Origin: Alphaproteobacteria bacterium
GTDB lineage: Bacteria; Pseudomonadota; Alphaproteobacteria; JAAEOK01
Length of the DNA: 64,000 nucleotides
Assembly: GCA_024244705.1 (NCBI GenBank)
Contig: JAAEOK010000080.1
Location: forward strand, 1-64,000
Reading direction: 5' to 3'
In this document: positions 50,966-61,096 of the stretch, piece after piece
How positions within the stretch are numbered: the first letter of the stretch is position 1
How the letters are laid out: every line of letters starts with the position of its first letter
Program-made: the position numbers and the translations under genes
The notes under the pieces: model-generated
Database searches by the model: none
What the model saw: the letters and a program-made list of their open reading frames with translations, nothing else
What the model was told of the DNA's origin: nothing

Positions 50966-52696
50966 TCAGCTCTCCTTCACAATACGATCGACAATCTCGC
51001 CGGGCCGGATCGGCAGCGGGCCGGGGCGGTGAAATAGGTCGACCGTGCCGGGCAGGTCGTAATGGGCGCGGAGATAGCGGTGGAACTGACCGGAATAGGT
51101 CTGCTCGACGATCAGCACCCGTGAAACACCGTCGAGCGCCGCGGCGAGGCGATCGGGCTGTGCCGGCGCCAGCAGGCGGAGCGCGATAAGGCGGGCGTCA
51201 AGGCCATGGTCGCGGGCGCGGGCCAGCGCTTCGCGGACCGGACCGGTGCTCGATCCCCAGGTGATGACGGCAACATCGCCCGAGCCTTCGATATCCGCCC
51301 AGTGGTCGCCGTAATCGAAGGCCGCAACTTTGCGCTCGCGTTTGGCGAGCTGGTCGGCATGGTCCTCGGCACGGGTCGACGGCGTTCCGCGCGGCGCGTG
51401 TTCGAGGCCGTCGGCGGTGTACTGGCCGCCCGCGGTGCCCGGCACGACCATTGGCGACACGCCGGATGCGGTGATCGCATAACGCTGGTAGGTCTCGGCC
51501 GGCGCGGCCACCGTATCGCGCCGGGCGATGAAGGCGAGGTCGGCGGGACGGTCGATCACCGCCCGGGCTTGGCCGATGAATTGGTCGCTGAGGACGATCG
51601 CCGGGACCTGCATCGCCTCGGCCAGATGCACCGCCCATTGGGTCGTGAACAGGCAATCGCCGACCGAGGTCGGCGCGACGACCAGATGCGGCGCATCGCC
51701 GTGAAGGCCGTAGACCGCGATGTTGAGGTCCGATTGCTCGGACTTGGTCGGAATGCCGGTCGACGGCCCGCCGCGCATCACATCGATGACGACGATCGGA
51801 ACCTCGGCGGCGATGGCGAGGCCGATCGATTCGGTCATCAATGCGAGGCCGGGGCCCGAGGTGGCGGTCAGCGCCGGGACGCCGCCATAGGACGCGCCGA
51901 TGATCATGTTGATCGATGCCAGCTCGTCCTCGGCCTGGAACAGGGTTCCGCCGACCTTGGTCAAAGCGGGCGCCAGCCACTCGAGAATCTCGGTTGCCGG
52001 TGTGATCGGATAGGCGGCGACGAATCGGACACCGCCGCGCGTGGCGCCGAGTCCGGCCGCCTCGTTGCCGCTGATGATCCAGCGCCCATCGGCCGCCGGC
52101 GCCGGCGCGTCGAGATGCCAGCCGGTGCGAATATCGGTGACGGCGCTCCGTCCCGCCCGACACGCCGCGATGCTAGCCAGCACCGCATCGCCGCCCTTGC
52201 GGGCGAGGGCCGCTTCGATGACCGGGTCGAGCGCGGTATCCGGCAGGCCGACCAGCGCGGCGACGGCGCCGAGGGCAAGCATGTTGGCCCGTCCGCCGGG
52301 GATCGCTTCGAGCAGAGCGGCGTTCTCGATCCGGTGCGAAGCGGCACCGCTTTCGGCAAGCGCGGCGGGAACGTCGCCGGCGCCCGCGTCGCTCAGGATC
52401 AAGCTGTCCGGGCGAAGGGGAATTTCGGCCGCGAAGCGTTCGATGTTCAGCCAGTCGAGGGCGAAGAGGAGGTCGAACGAATCGTCGACCGCGGCAACCG
52501 GCCGCGTCGACAGACGCACCAAGGCCGCGGCCTCACCGCCACGGATCTGGGGGCCGACGGCGCGGGTCAGGATGCCGTACCACCCGGCCCGGGCGGCGGC
52601 CTGGAGGAGGAGGCCGCCGGCGGTGATGGATCCGGCGCCGCCGCTGCCGGTTATGGCGACCGACAGGCTGTCCTTTGCTGGTAAACCGGTGGCCAT
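50966..52696 (-). CDS. korA: 2-oxoglutarate:ferredoxin oxidoreductase, gamma-alpha fusion subunit
   Basis: The 576-residue protein fuses the gamma domain (residues about 1-180: SVAITGSGGAGSITAGGLLLQAAARAGWYG) with the alpha domain (GNEAAGLGATRGGVRFVAAYPITPATEILEWLA, TSGPGLALMTESIGLAIAAEVPIVVIDVMRGGPSTGIPTKSEQSDL) and a C-terminal transketolase-like part (VAVITWGSSTGPVREAL). One base separates it from korB. It starts 309 bases from had in the other direction, so the two operons share a regulatory region. Confidence 0.9.
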   Translation of the reverse strand: MATGLPAKDSLSVAITGSGGAGSITAGGLLLQAAARAGWYGILTRAVGPQIRGGEAAALVRLSTRPVAAVDDSFDLLFALDWLNIERFAAEIPLRPDSLILSDAGAGDVPAALAESGAASHRIENAALLEAIPGGRANMLALGAVAALVGLPDTALDPVIEAALARKGGDAVLASIAACRAGRSAVTDIRTGWHLDAPAPAADGRWIISGNEAAGLGATRGGVRFVAAYPITPATEILEWLAPALTKVGGTLFQAEDELASINMIIGASYGGVPALTATSGPGLALMTESIGLAIAAEVPIVVIDVMRGGPSTGIPTKSEQSDLNIAVYGLHGDAPHLVVAPTSVGDCLFTTQWAVHLAEAMQVPAIVLSDQFIGQARAVIDRPADLAFIARRDTVAAPAETYQRYAITASGVSPMVVPGTAGGQYTADGLEHAPRGTPSTRAEDHADQLAKRERKVAAFDYGDHWADIEGSGDVAVITWGSSTGPVREALARARDHGLDARLIALRLLAPAQPDRLAAALDGVSRVLIVEQTYSGQFHRYLRAHYDLPGTVDLFHRPGPLPIRPGEIVDRIVKES

Positions 52697-53005
52697 TTCG
52701 CTCTCCTAACCTTGCCGCCCATGTGGGCCGCGCTGTGCTGCCGTGGACGTGGGATGTCTGCCGCCAGGGCCTGGCGAGTTGACCATTAAGCCATTGGTAT
52801 TAAAAAAGCTTCGATAAACGGTTGCATTGGAAACTTTCGCTTGACGCTAAATAAGTATTGTAGTACCTATTTGCGATAATAACAATTCCGGCCGATCTGT
52901 CAATAGGCGTTTGCACCGGATCGAAGAACAGGACGGAAAAGGTGGAAGGCATAGACAAGATGACGAATCGAGCGACCCGAAACGACCACGACAGGGAGGC
53001 CGACG
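52697..53005. promoter_or_regulatory. Divergent korA-had regulatory region with an AT-rich palindrome
   Basis: The 309-base gap has no gene. An inverted repeat AAATAAGTA (52849-52857), spacer TTGTAG, TACCTATTT (52864-52872) has one mismatch and could be an operator. TTGACG at 52841-52846 is a strong -35-like hexamer that ends just before the palindrome. The stretch 52790-52890 is far AT-richer than the surroundings. No FNR-type box of the nir pattern is seen here, so control by an aromatic-acyl-CoA-responsive regulator is more likely. Confidence 0.55.
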
Positions 53006-54082
53006 ATGTCGAATGATACTTATCGCTGGGTCATGACGGCACCGGGCGCGCCGCTCGAGCGGCGCACTTTCGATCCCGGCCCCCTCAACCCCGACGAGGT
53101 CGTCGTCGAGATCGCCGGCTGCGGCGTTTGCCACACGGATCTTGGCTACTACTATGACGGCGTTCGGCTCAACCACGAGCTGCCGCTCGCGCTCGGCCAC
53201 GAGATCAGCGGCCGGGTCGTGGCCGCCGGCGGCGATGCGGAATCATGGACCGATCGCGCGGTGATCATACCCGCTGTGATTCCGTGCGGGTCGTGCGAAA
53301 CCTGCCGTCGCGGGCATGGTACGATTTGCCCCAACCAGAAGATGCCCGGCAACGATATCCAGGGCGGCTTCGCCAGTCACATTCGCGTCCCCTCTCATGG
53401 TCTGTGCGCCGTCGACGAAAAGCGTCTCGCCGCCGCCGGGTTGGAACTGGCCGACGTTTCGGTCATCGCCGACGCCGTCACCACCCCCTATCAGGCGGTT
53501 CGTCAGGCCGAGGTCCATCCGGGCGCCCTGGCCATCGTCGTCGGCGTCGGCGGCGTTGGCGGCTACACGGCCCAAGTAGCCAAAGCTTTTGGCGCCACGG
53601 TGGTCGCCGTCGATGTCGACGGCGCCAAGCTCGATGCGCTCTTAAATGAGGGGGTCGCGACGTTCACCGTCAATGCGAGTGAGCTCGACGGTCGCGCGAT
53701 CAAGAAGGCGATTCAAGCCTTCGCGGCGGAGAACAATTTGCCGGCGACCGAGTGGATCATTTTCGAATGTTCGGGATCCGGGGCCGGTCAGCTCACCGCC
53801 TATGGCCTTCTCAACAGGGGCGCCACGCTGGCCGTCGTTGGTTTCACCATGGACAAGATCGAGATCCGGCTGTCGAACCTGATGGCCTTCCACGCCCGCG
53901 CGCTCGGCAACTGGGGTTGCGCGACCGAGCTCTACCCCGACGCGCTCGACCTTGTTCTCGACGGCCGGGTCAAGCTCACCCCCTTCATCGAGCGGCGCCC
54001 GCTCGCCGACATCAACCAAGTCTTTCAATCCGTCCACAACGGTGAAATCGCGCGCCGTGTGGTGCTCGTCCCCGAAGCCTGA
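53006..54082 (+). CDS. had: 6-Hydroxycyclohex-1-ene-1-carbonyl-CoA dehydrogenase
   Basis: The 358-residue zinc-type medium-chain dehydrogenase has the catalytic zinc site CGVCHTDL and GHEISG, the structural zinc set [15 protein letters not shown] and the NAD motif [20 protein letters not shown]. In the Thauera-type benzoyl-CoA pathway it oxidises 6-hydroxycyclohexene-carbonyl-CoA to the 6-oxo compound. The placement before oah, dch and bcr supports the specific name. AGGGAGGCC precedes the start. Confidence 0.9.
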   Translation: MSNDTYRWVMTAPGAPLERRTFDPGPLNPDEVVVEIAGCGVCHTDLGYYYDGVRLNHELPLALGHEISGRVVAAGGDAESWTDRAVIIPAVIPCGSCETCRRGHGTICPNQKMPGNDIQGGFASHIRVPSHGLCAVDEKRLAAAGLELADVSVIADAVTTPYQAVRQAEVHPGALAIVVGVGGVGGYTAQVAKAFGATVVAVDVDGAKLDALLNEGVATFTVNASELDGRAIKKAIQAFAAENNLPATEWIIFECSGSGAGQLTAYGLLNRGATLAVVGFTMDKIEIRLSNLMAFHARALGNWGCATELYPDALDLVLDGRVKLTPFIERRPLADINQVFQSVHNGEIARRVVLVPEA

Positions 54083-54118
54083 GCAAACCCGGCCATCTGC
54101 AATGGGAGCTGAAGAAAA

Positions 54119-55264
54119 ATGACCGCCACACTCTCCGAAGTCATCGGCAATACCGCCCCCGACAACTTGGCTGATCATCGCCTGGTCGGTGATCGCATCG
54201 GCGATAATGTTCTGTTTGAGAAACGCGCCGCGAAGACGCCCGATGGACGGGTTGCCGAGGGCCTGTTCAATGCCTGGATCACGCTCGACAATCCGACCCA
54301 GTTCAATTCTTACACGACCGAGATGGTCAAGGCCGTGATCCTCGCCTTCCGCGAGGCGTCGGTGTCGCGCGACGTCAACGCCGTCGTCTTCACCGGCAGC
54401 GGCCACCAGGCCTTCTGCAGCGGCGGCAACACCAAGGAATACGCCGAATACTATGCCGGCAACCCGCAGGAATACCGGCAATATATGCGGCTTTTCAACG
54501 ACATGGTGTCGGCCATACTCGGCTGCGACAAGCCGGTCATCTGCCGCGTCAACGGCATGCGCATCGGCGGCGGCCAGGAAATCGGCATGGCCTGCGATTT
54601 CTCGATCGCCCAGGATTTGGCCCGCTTCGGCCAAGCCGGACCGAAGCACGGGTCGGCGGCGATCGGCGGCGCGACCGATTTTCTGCCGCTGATGATCGGG
54701 TGCGAGCAGGCGATGGTATCCGGCGTTTTGTGCGAGCCGTTCTCGGCCCACCAGGCCTACCGCCTCGGCATCATCATGGACCTCGTTCCCGCGCTCAAGA
54801 TCGACGGGCAGTTCGTCGCCAATCCGACCGTGGTCAGCGACCGCATGGTCGACGATTTCGGCCGCTTCGTCTTCGGTTTGCCGAAGACCGGTGACGCCCT
54901 GGCCGAGGGCAAGGCGCTCCTCAAATCCGGCGACGTCGACCTGTCGCTGCTCGACGACAGGATCGAGGAGCTTTGCGGCAAATTGCTGCTCACGTTCCCG
55001 GAATGCATGACCAAGTCCCTGGAAGAATTGCGCAAGCCCAAGCTCGATGCGTGGAACCGCAACAAGGAGAACTCCCGCGCCTGGCTTGCGCTCAACATGA
55101 TGAACGAGGCGCGCACCGGGTTTCGCGCCTTCAACGAGGGTACCAAGGAAAGCGGGCGCGAGATCGATTTCGTCGCGCTTCGTCAGGCGCTGGCCCGCGG
55201 GACGCCGTGGACGCCGGAGCTGATCGAAAGCCTGATGCCGCGCACCCGAGAGGCCGCCGAATGA
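54119..55264 (+). CDS. oah: 6-Oxocyclohex-1-ene-1-carbonyl-CoA hydrolase
   Basis: The 381-residue crotonase-family protein opens the alicyclic ring hydrolytically to 3-hydroxypimelyl-CoA. It has the crotonase oxyanion motifs VFTGSGHQAFCSGGNTKEYAEYYAGNPQEYRQYMRLFNDMV and RVNGMRIGGGQEIGMACDFSIAQDLARFGQAGPKHGSAA, and a long C-terminus (NKENSRAWLALNMMNEARTGFRAFNEG) that is typical of Oah. The length fits the family (about 377). It overlaps dch by 4 bases. Confidence 0.92.
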   Translation: MTATLSEVIGNTAPDNLADHRLVGDRIGDNVLFEKRAAKTPDGRVAEGLFNAWITLDNPTQFNSYTTEMVKAVILAFREASVSRDVNAVVFTGSGHQAFCSGGNTKEYAEYYAGNPQEYRQYMRLFNDMVSAILGCDKPVICRVNGMRIGGGQEIGMACDFSIAQDLARFGQAGPKHGSAAIGGATDFLPLMIGCEQAMVSGVLCEPFSAHQAYRLGIIMDLVPALKIDGQFVANPTVVSDRMVDDFGRFVFGLPKTGDALAEGKALLKSGDVDLSLLDDRIEELCGKLLLTFPECMTKSLEELRKPKLDAWNRNKENSRAWLALNMMNEARTGFRAFNEGTKESGREIDFVALRQALARGTPWTPELIESLMPRTREAAE

Positions 55265-56028
55265 CGGCCCCGCTCAAGGTCTGGCTCGACCGGGACGGCC
55301 GATTGCTGCGGCTGCGCCTCGATCGGCCGCCGGCCAATATCATCGATGCCGCCATGATCGGCGCCCTCGCCGGCGCCCTCGATGAACATCTCGGCAATGA
55401 CGGTTTGGCGGCCGTGGTGCTCGATGCCGAAGGCCCGCATTTCAGCTTCGGCGCCAGCATCGAAGAACATTTGCCGGCGGACTGCGCCGCCATGCTGCAT
55501 GCGTTGCATGGCTTGGTTCTAAATATGTCCGCGAGCCCGATCCCGATCCTGGTCGCGGTTCAGGGCCAATGTCTCGGCGGCGGGCTCGAGGTCGCGCTCG
55601 CCGGCCACCTCATGTTCGTCGCCCCCGATGCCAAGCTCGGTCAGCCCGAGATCCGCGTCGGCGTCTTCGCGCCGGCGGCGTCCTGTCTGTTGCCCGAGCG
55701 GGCGCCGCGGGTCGTCGCCGAGGCGATGCTGCTCTCCGGGCAAAGCATCGACGGCGATGCCGCCGTACGGCACGGGATCGCCAACGAAGTTGCGGCGGCC
55801 CCGTCCGATGCCGCATTGAAGTGGTTCGACGACAACCTGGCGCCGCTCAGCGCGAGCTCGCTGCGTCACGCCGTTCGTGCCGCGCGCGTCGGCTATACGG
55901 AGCGGCTGGCCGAAAATATCGCCCGGGTCGAAACCCTCTACCTCGACAGTCTTATGGCGACCCGCGACGCGGTCGCCGGCCTCGAAGCGTTTCTCGATAA
56001 ACGCCCGGCCAATTGGGAGCACCGCTAA
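55261..56028 (+). CDS. dch: Cyclohexa-1,5-diene-1-carbonyl-CoA hydratase
   Basis: The 255-residue crotonase-fold enzyme adds water to the dienoyl-CoA made by benzoyl-CoA reductase. Motifs: LRLRLDRPPANIIDAAMIGALAGAL, VVLDAEGPHFSFGASIEEHLP and AVQGQCLGGGLEVALAGHLMFVAPDAKLGQPEIRVGVFAP. The SFGASIEEHLP stretch is typical of Dch proteins. The start at 55261 shares the ATGA overlap with oah. Only 2 bases separate it from bcrC. Confidence 0.9.
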   Translation: MTAPLKVWLDRDGRLLRLRLDRPPANIIDAAMIGALAGALDEHLGNDGLAAVVLDAEGPHFSFGASIEEHLPADCAAMLHALHGLVLNMSASPIPILVAVQGQCLGGGLEVALAGHLMFVAPDAKLGQPEIRVGVFAPAASCLLPERAPRVVAEAMLLSGQSIDGDAAVRHGIANEVAAAPSDAALKWFDDNLAPLSASSLRHAVRAARVGYTERLAENIARVETLYLDSLMATRDAVAGLEAFLDKRPANWEHR

Positions 56029-56030
56029 CC

Positions 56031-57200
56031 ATGTCCAGCACCGAAAGCATCATCGCCCGTTGTCAGGCCCTGTTCGACGATCTCGATTTCACGTCGGCGC
56101 GCGAGTGGAAGGCGGCCGAGGCGGGCCGCAGAGTGGTCGGCTACATGCCGATCTACGTGCCGCGGGAAATCATCCACGCCGGCGGGATGCTGCCGCTCGG
56201 CATCGTCGGCGGCGGCGAGCAGCTCGAGGTCATCCACGGCGACGCCTATTACCAGAGCTATATCTGCCGTATCCCGCGGTCGACCATCGAACTGGGCGTC
56301 AGCGGCCGGCTCGATTTCGTCGACGGCATGCTGTTCCCCAGCATCTGCGACGTCATCCGCAACCTGTCGGGGATGTGGAAGCTGATGTTCCCGGAGATCT
56401 ATGTCCGCTACTTCGACGTGCCGCAGAATTATACCGATTCGATCGGCGGCAACTATTACCGCAACGAGCTGCAGGAGCTGCGCGAAGGCCTCGAGGAGAT
56501 GGCCGGCATCAAGATCACCGATGAAGCGCTGCGGCGCTCGATCGCGATCTACAACGAGAACCGGCGGCTGGTGCGGCAGGTCTATGAGTACCGGGCCAAG
56601 CAGCCGTGGAAGGCGCCGGCGGCGGAGGTCTACCTGCTGATGCGCGCCGGTCTGGTCCTGCCGGTCGAGGAGCACAGCCAGATGCTCCAGGACTGGCTCG
56701 CCGCGGTCGAGGCCGAGGACCGGCCGATGCGCGACAATTGCCGCGTCGTGCTGACCGGCCTGTTCTGCGAGCAGCCGCCGCTCAACTTGATCAAGTCGAT
56801 CGAGCTGTCGGGCTGCTATGTCGTCGACGACGATCTGCAACTGGTGACCCGGTGGCTGACCGCCGACGTGCCTCAGGACGGCGATCCGCTGGAGAATTTG
56901 GCGCTGGCCTTCCTGCACCATTCCGAATCGACCTCGGCCAAGTACGAGCCGGACGAGAAGGAAAAGGGCCAATACCTGGTCCGGACCGTCCAACGCACCG
57001 GCGCCGAGGGCGTCATCTTCGCCTCGCCCAGCTTCTGCGATCCGGCGCTTCTCGACCGGCCGATGCTGCAGCATGTGCTGAAGGCCGCCAACATCCCCTA
57101 CATCGCGTTCAAGTACGCCGAGAACTCGGGCCAGATGCAGCCGATCCGCGAGCAGGCTGGCACATTCGCCGATTCGATCAAATTGTGGAGCGAAGCATGA
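56031..57200 (+). CDS. bcrC: Benzoyl-CoA reductase subunit C
   Basis: The 389-residue protein belongs to the HgdB/FldB/BcrBC family; with BcrB it binds benzoyl-CoA and [4Fe-4S] clusters. The motifs GYMPIYVPREIIHAGGMLPLGIVGGGEQLEVIHGDAYYQSYICR, FPSICDVIRNLSGMW, SFCDPALLDRP (conserved Cys) and the C-terminal EQAGTFADSIKLW are family features. The length fits Thauera BcrC (about 384). It overlaps bcrB by 4 bases. Confidence 0.94.
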   Translation: MSSTESIIARCQALFDDLDFTSAREWKAAEAGRRVVGYMPIYVPREIIHAGGMLPLGIVGGGEQLEVIHGDAYYQSYICRIPRSTIELGVSGRLDFVDGMLFPSICDVIRNLSGMWKLMFPEIYVRYFDVPQNYTDSIGGNYYRNELQELREGLEEMAGIKITDEALRRSIAIYNENRRLVRQVYEYRAKQPWKAPAAEVYLLMRAGLVLPVEEHSQMLQDWLAAVEAEDRPMRDNCRVVLTGLFCEQPPLNLIKSIELSGCYVVDDDLQLVTRWLTADVPQDGDPLENLALAFLHHSESTSAKYEPDEKEKGQYLVRTVQRTGAEGVIFASPSFCDPALLDRPMLQHVLKAANIPYIAFKYAENSGQMQPIREQAGTFADSIKLWSEA

Positions 57201-58510
57201 GCACGAAACCCCAAGCCGCGCAGACCGAGGTCGCCAAAGACGACTCGATGCTGAAACAGAAGACGATGATGGCCGGCCACTACGAGCGCCTGACCAGCGC
57301 CAAGGAGACCGGCGCCAAGACCTGCTCGACCTTCGTTCCGGGCAATTTGAACGAGTTGATCATGTGCTTCGACCTGCTCAACAACCTGCCCGAAGTCAAC
57401 GCCATTCAAGCCGGGCTGCGCAAGAAGAGCGGCCTCTATGTGATGGAATCTGAGAAGCTCGGTCATTCCGAGGACGTCTGCACCTACGTCAAGTCGGACA
57501 TCGGCATGATGGCCAAGGGCAATCTGGCGCCGAACGGCAAGGCGCTGCCCGACCCCGACGTGTTGATGCTGTCCTACACCGGCTGTTTCACCTTCATGAA
57601 ATGGTTCGAGCTGCTGCGCGAACAATACAAATGTCCGACGATCATGCTGCACACCCCCTATGAGGGCGACGGCAAGATCACCGCCAACATGCGCGACTAC
57701 ATGGTCAAGCAGCTCAAGGAAGAGGTGATCCCGACCCTGGAAGAGGTCAGCGGCGTCAAGTTCGACATCGACCGGCTGCGCGAATACCTGAAGAAGTCGG
57801 CGCTGGCCGAGGACGACCTGGTCCACGTGCTGCAGAGCGCCAAGAACAAGCCGTCGCCGATCGATGCCTATTTCGGCGGCATCTATTATATCGGCCCGAT
57901 CTTCGGCGCCTTCCGCGGCACCGACGACGCCATCGACTATTACCGCACCCTGCGCGAGGAGGTCGACGCCCGCGTCGCCGCCGGCGCCGGCCCGGTCACG
58001 CCGGACGGCGACATGGGGCCGGAGAAGTACCGTCTCATCGTCGAAGGCCCGCCCAATTACACCAGCTTCCGCGACTTTTGGAAGATGTTCTATGACGAAG
58101 GCGCGGTCGTCGTCGCCAGCAGCTATACCAAGGTCGGCGGTGTCTATGATCTCGGTTTCCGCCACGATCCGGACAATCCGCTGGAGTCGCTGGCCGACTA
58201 TTGCCTCGGCGTCTATACCAACCGCAACCTGCCGCAGCGGGTCGAGATGCTCGCCGATTATGTCGAGGAATACGAAGCCGACGGCCTGCTGATCAACTCG
58301 ATCAAGAGCTGCAACAGCTTCTCGGCCGGGCAACTGCTGATCATGCGCGAGGTCGAGCGCCGCACCGGCAAGCCCGCCGCTTTCATCGAAACCGATCTCG
58401 TCGATCCGCGCTATTTCTCGCCGGCCAACGTCAAGAACCGGCTTGAAAGCTACTTCCAGATGGTCGACCAGAAACGCGCCAGCGCTACGGCGAGCGGGGT
58501 GGCGGCATGA
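57197..58510 (+). CDS. bcrB: Benzoyl-CoA reductase subunit B
   Basis: The 437-residue subunit carries conserved cysteines in [49 protein letters not shown] and [22 protein letters not shown]. With BcrC it forms the ring-reducing module. Family length about 438. It starts inside the bcrC end and overlaps bcrA by 4 bases, so the four subunits are translationally coupled. Confidence 0.94.
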   Translation: MSTKPQAAQTEVAKDDSMLKQKTMMAGHYERLTSAKETGAKTCSTFVPGNLNELIMCFDLLNNLPEVNAIQAGLRKKSGLYVMESEKLGHSEDVCTYVKSDIGMMAKGNLAPNGKALPDPDVLMLSYTGCFTFMKWFELLREQYKCPTIMLHTPYEGDGKITANMRDYMVKQLKEEVIPTLEEVSGVKFDIDRLREYLKKSALAEDDLVHVLQSAKNKPSPIDAYFGGIYYIGPIFGAFRGTDDAIDYYRTLREEVDARVAAGAGPVTPDGDMGPEKYRLIVEGPPNYTSFRDFWKMFYDEGAVVVASSYTKVGGVYDLGFRHDPDNPLESLADYCLGVYTNRNLPQRVEMLADYVEEYEADGLLINSIKSCNSFSAGQLLIMREVERRTGKPAAFIETDLVDPRYFSPANVKNRLESYFQMVDQKRASATASGVAA

Positions 58511-59847
58511 AGTGCTTCATCGGAATCGACCTCGGGTCGACGACCACCAAGGCGGTGCTGATGGACGGCAACCAGCACATTCTCGGCCGCGGCATCACCA
58601 ACTCGCGATCGAACTACGACACCGCCAGCCGGGTCGCCAAGCAGGAAGCGGTTGTCGATACCCGGATGACGCTGTGCCGGCGCGGGCTGGCCGGCGCGGC
58701 GGGGTTGGAGGACGGACTCGACGATTTCCTCGGCGAGCTCGAGCGCAGTTTCCGGCTCGAACAGTTCCTCGACCAGCTCGGTGACCTCGAGGCGACCTGC
58801 AAGACCCAGATCACCGGCGACCGTTTCGCCGGCGTCGAGAAGGAAGTCGATGCCGCCCTGGTCGCGATCTTCGACGAATTGCGCGACACGGCACCGGCAC
58901 TGTTCGCTCCCGGTGCCAAGCGCAAGTCGGATTTCTTCCGCGACATCGCCGGCGCCCATTACCTTCAGGTCGCCGAGAAAGTGGCCAAGGAAGCGGGGCT
59001 GCCCTACGAACTGCTGCTCAATGTTTATGACAAGTCGATCATCGACGTCGAAAACCGACCTCCGTCCGAGGACCTGACCGGCAAGTTCGTCGATGCCCTG
59101 GTACGCGTTCTCGCCGCAACCAGCGGCGACGGCCGCGATGCCGGCGATATCGAACAGCGGGTCAAGGACGCGTTGGCGATCGAGCTCGAAGAGACCTTTG
59201 TCGTCGGCACCGGCTATGGCCGGGTCACGCTGCCGTTCTCGAAGGAACACATTCGCTCGGAGATCCTGTGCCACGGCCTCGGCGCCCACATGATGTACCC
59301 GAAGACCCGCACCGTCCTCGATATCGGCGGCCAGGACACCAAGGGCATCCAAGTCGACGCCAGCGGCATCGTCGAAAACTTCCAGATGAACGACCGCTGT
59401 GCCGCCGGCTGCGGTCGCTACCTCGGCTATATCGCCGACGAGATGAACATGGGTCTGCACGAGTTGGGCCCGATGGCGATGAAATCGACGCGCTCGGTGC
59501 GCATCAACTCGACCTGCACCGTCTTTGCCGGTGCCGAGTTACGCGACCGCCTGGCGTTGGGCGAGAATCGCGAGGACATCCTCGCCGGTTTGCACCGGGC
59601 GATCATCCTGCGGGCGATGTCGATCATCTCGCGCTCGGGCGGAATCACCGACCAGTTCACGTTCACCGGCGGCGTCGCCAAGAACGAGGCCGCGGTCCGT
59701 GAACTCAAGAAGCTGGTCCAGGAAAACTATGGCGACGTGACCATCAATATCGACCCCGATTCGATCTATACCGGTGCGCTCGGCGCGGCGACGTTCGCCC
59801 ACCGCGCGGTCGAGGACGGCGCCGCACGGGAAGGAGTTCAGGCATGA
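58507..59847 (+). CDS. bcrA: Benzoyl-CoA reductase subunit A (ATPase/activator)
   Basis: The 446-residue protein is an ASKHA-fold ATPase. Its phosphate loop is [19 protein letters not shown], the second ATP motif is [13 protein letters not shown], and the bridging cluster cysteines are in [13 protein letters not shown] (about residue 298) and [13 protein letters not shown] (about 337). With BcrD it hydrolyses ATP to drive electrons from ferredoxin into the BcrBC module. A 200-residue insertion between the ATPase lobes is normal for BcrA. Confidence 0.94.
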   Translation: MKCFIGIDLGSTTTKAVLMDGNQHILGRGITNSRSNYDTASRVAKQEAVVDTRMTLCRRGLAGAAGLEDGLDDFLGELERSFRLEQFLDQLGDLEATCKTQITGDRFAGVEKEVDAALVAIFDELRDTAPALFAPGAKRKSDFFRDIAGAHYLQVAEKVAKEAGLPYELLLNVYDKSIIDVENRPPSEDLTGKFVDALVRVLAATSGDGRDAGDIEQRVKDALAIELEETFVVGTGYGRVTLPFSKEHIRSEILCHGLGAHMMYPKTRTVLDIGGQDTKGIQVDASGIVENFQMNDRCAAGCGRYLGYIADEMNMGLHELGPMAMKSTRSVRINSTCTVFAGAELRDRLALGENREDILAGLHRAIILRAMSIISRSGGITDQFTFTGGVAKNEAAVRELKKLVQENYGDVTINIDPDSIYTGALGAATFAHRAVEDGAAREGVQA

Positions 59848-60686
59848 CCATCACCGCGGGAATCGATGTCGGCACCGGTGCCGTCAAGACGGCCCTCTTC
59901 GATGTCGACGGCGACGAAACGAAATGGCTGGCGCGCTGCACCCTGAAGATCCGCCAGCGCGATCCGATGCAACTCGCCGCGCAGTCCTTTGACAGCGTGC
60001 TCGCCGATGCCGGCCTGGACCGCGACGATGTCGCCTATGTCGCCACCACCGGCGAGGGCGAAGCGATCCCCTTCCATACCGGGCACTTCTATTCGATGAC
60101 GACCCACGCCCGCGGCGCCATCTACCTGGTCCCGGAGGCGCGGGCGGCGATGGACGTCGGCGCGCTGCATGGTCGCGCCATCCGAATCGACGAGCGCGGC
60201 AAGGTGCTGGGCTACAAGATGACCAGCCAATGCGCGTCAGGCTCGGGCCAGTTCCTCGAGAACATTGCCCGCTATCTCGGCATCGCCCAGGACGAGATCG
60301 GGAGCCTGTCGATGCAGGCTGACGAGCCGGAGAAGGTCAGCGGCATCTGCGCCGTGCTGGCCGAGACCGACGTCATCAACATGGTCTCGCGCGGCATCTC
60401 CTCGCCCAACATCCTCAAGGGCATCCACCTGTCGATGGCGTTGCGGCTGACCAAGTTGTTGAAGTCGACCGGGGCCGGCAACGAAGTCGTCTGCGTCACC
60501 GGCGGCCTGGCGCTCGACCCCGGTCTGATCGCCGCCCTCGAAGAGGAGATGGCGGAACAGAAGATCGGCTCGACGGTGCGGAGCCACCCGGATTCGATCT
60601 ATGCCGGTGCCATCGGCGCGGCGTTGTGGGGCGCGTTCCGGCATGAAAAACTGGCCCGGCTCGGGGCATTGCCCAAGGCATCCTAG
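59844..60686 (+). CDS. bcrD: Benzoyl-CoA reductase subunit D (ATPase/activator)
   Basis: The 280-residue ASKHA ATPase ([21 protein letters not shown] at the start) has cluster cysteines in [17 protein letters not shown] (about residue 130) and [19 protein letters not shown] (about 168). It forms a heterodimer with BcrA around a shared [4Fe-4S] cluster. It overlaps bcrA by 4 bases. Two hairpin repeats follow immediately after the stop codon. Confidence 0.94.
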   Translation: MTITAGIDVGTGAVKTALFDVDGDETKWLARCTLKIRQRDPMQLAAQSFDSVLADAGLDRDDVAYVATTGEGEAIPFHTGHFYSMTTHARGAIYLVPEARAAMDVGALHGRAIRIDERGKVLGYKMTSQCASGSGQFLENIARYLGIAQDEIGSLSMQADEPEKVSGICAVLAETDVINMVSRGISSPNILKGIHLSMALRLTKLLKSTGAGNEVVCVTGGLALDPGLIAALEEEMAEQKIGSTVRSHPDSIYAGAIGAALWGAFRHEKLARLGALPKAS

Positions 60687-60736
60687 GGCGTGATCGGCTC
60701 ACGTCGCTACGAAGCGAGCCGTGAATCACGCCCTAG
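60683..60736. repeat. Palindromic repeat 1 in the bcrD-fdx gap
   Basis: CTAGGGCGTGAT (60683-60694) and ATCACGCCCTAG (60725-60736) are perfect 12-base inverted arms. An inner GGCTC/GAGCC pair extends the stem. The element overlaps the bcrD stop codon. It looks like one of the short dispersed palindromic elements common in alphaproteobacterial genomes. Confidence 0.6.
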
Positions 60737-60746
60737 AATTAGGAAT

Positions 60747-60798
60747 TAGAGCAAGATTCACCTTTCAGTTCGGATCGGCCTGAAACGATCTTGCTCTA
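60747..60798. repeat. Palindromic repeat 2 in the bcrD-fdx gap
   Basis: TAGAGCAAGAT (60747-60757) and ATCTTGCTCTA (60788-60798) are perfect 11-base arms, with an inner TTTCAG (60763-60768) / CTGAAA (60780-60785) pair. It lies 10 bases after repeat 1 and 24 bases before the ferredoxin start. It may be a mobile palindrome or a processing site that uncouples ferredoxin levels from BcrD. Confidence 0.6.
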
Positions 60799-60822
60799 GG
60801 AGAAAGCGAAAGGAGACTGGTC

Positions 60823-61068
60823 ATGGCCCTCAAGATCATCGAAACTTGCACCGCCTGCGACGCCTGCGAGCCGGTCTGCCCGAGCGAGGCGATCAAGGCG
60901 GCGGAACCGATCTATATCATCGACGCCTTCCGCTGCACCGAATGCGTCGGCGCCGAGGACGAGCCGCAATGCGTCCTCGTCTGTCCCGAGGCCTGCATCA
61001 TCCCCGATCCCGATTGGGAAGAGACCCCGGAGCAGTTGCAGGAGAAGTACGATCAGATCCACTCTTGA
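60823..61068 (+). CDS. fdx: 2[4Fe-4S] ferredoxin, Alvin/YfhL type
   Basis: The 81-residue protein has a normal first cluster motif CTACDACEPVCP and a second motif with an 8-residue insertion, CTECVGAEDEPQCVLVCP, plus a C-terminal helix (PDPDWEETPEQLQEKYDQIHS). This Allochromatium-type architecture gives two clusters of very different, very low potential. Benzoyl-CoA reductase in Thauera uses such a ferredoxin. GGAGAAAGCGAAAGGAG precedes the start. KorAB encoded to the left would reduce it. Confidence 0.92.
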   Translation: MALKIIETCTACDACEPVCPSEAIKAAEPIYIIDAFRCTECVGAEDEPQCVLVCPEACIIPDPDWEETPEQLQEKYDQIHS

Positions 61069-61096
61069 GACGAGTCGGGCGGGAGGAGGCGGTGGA

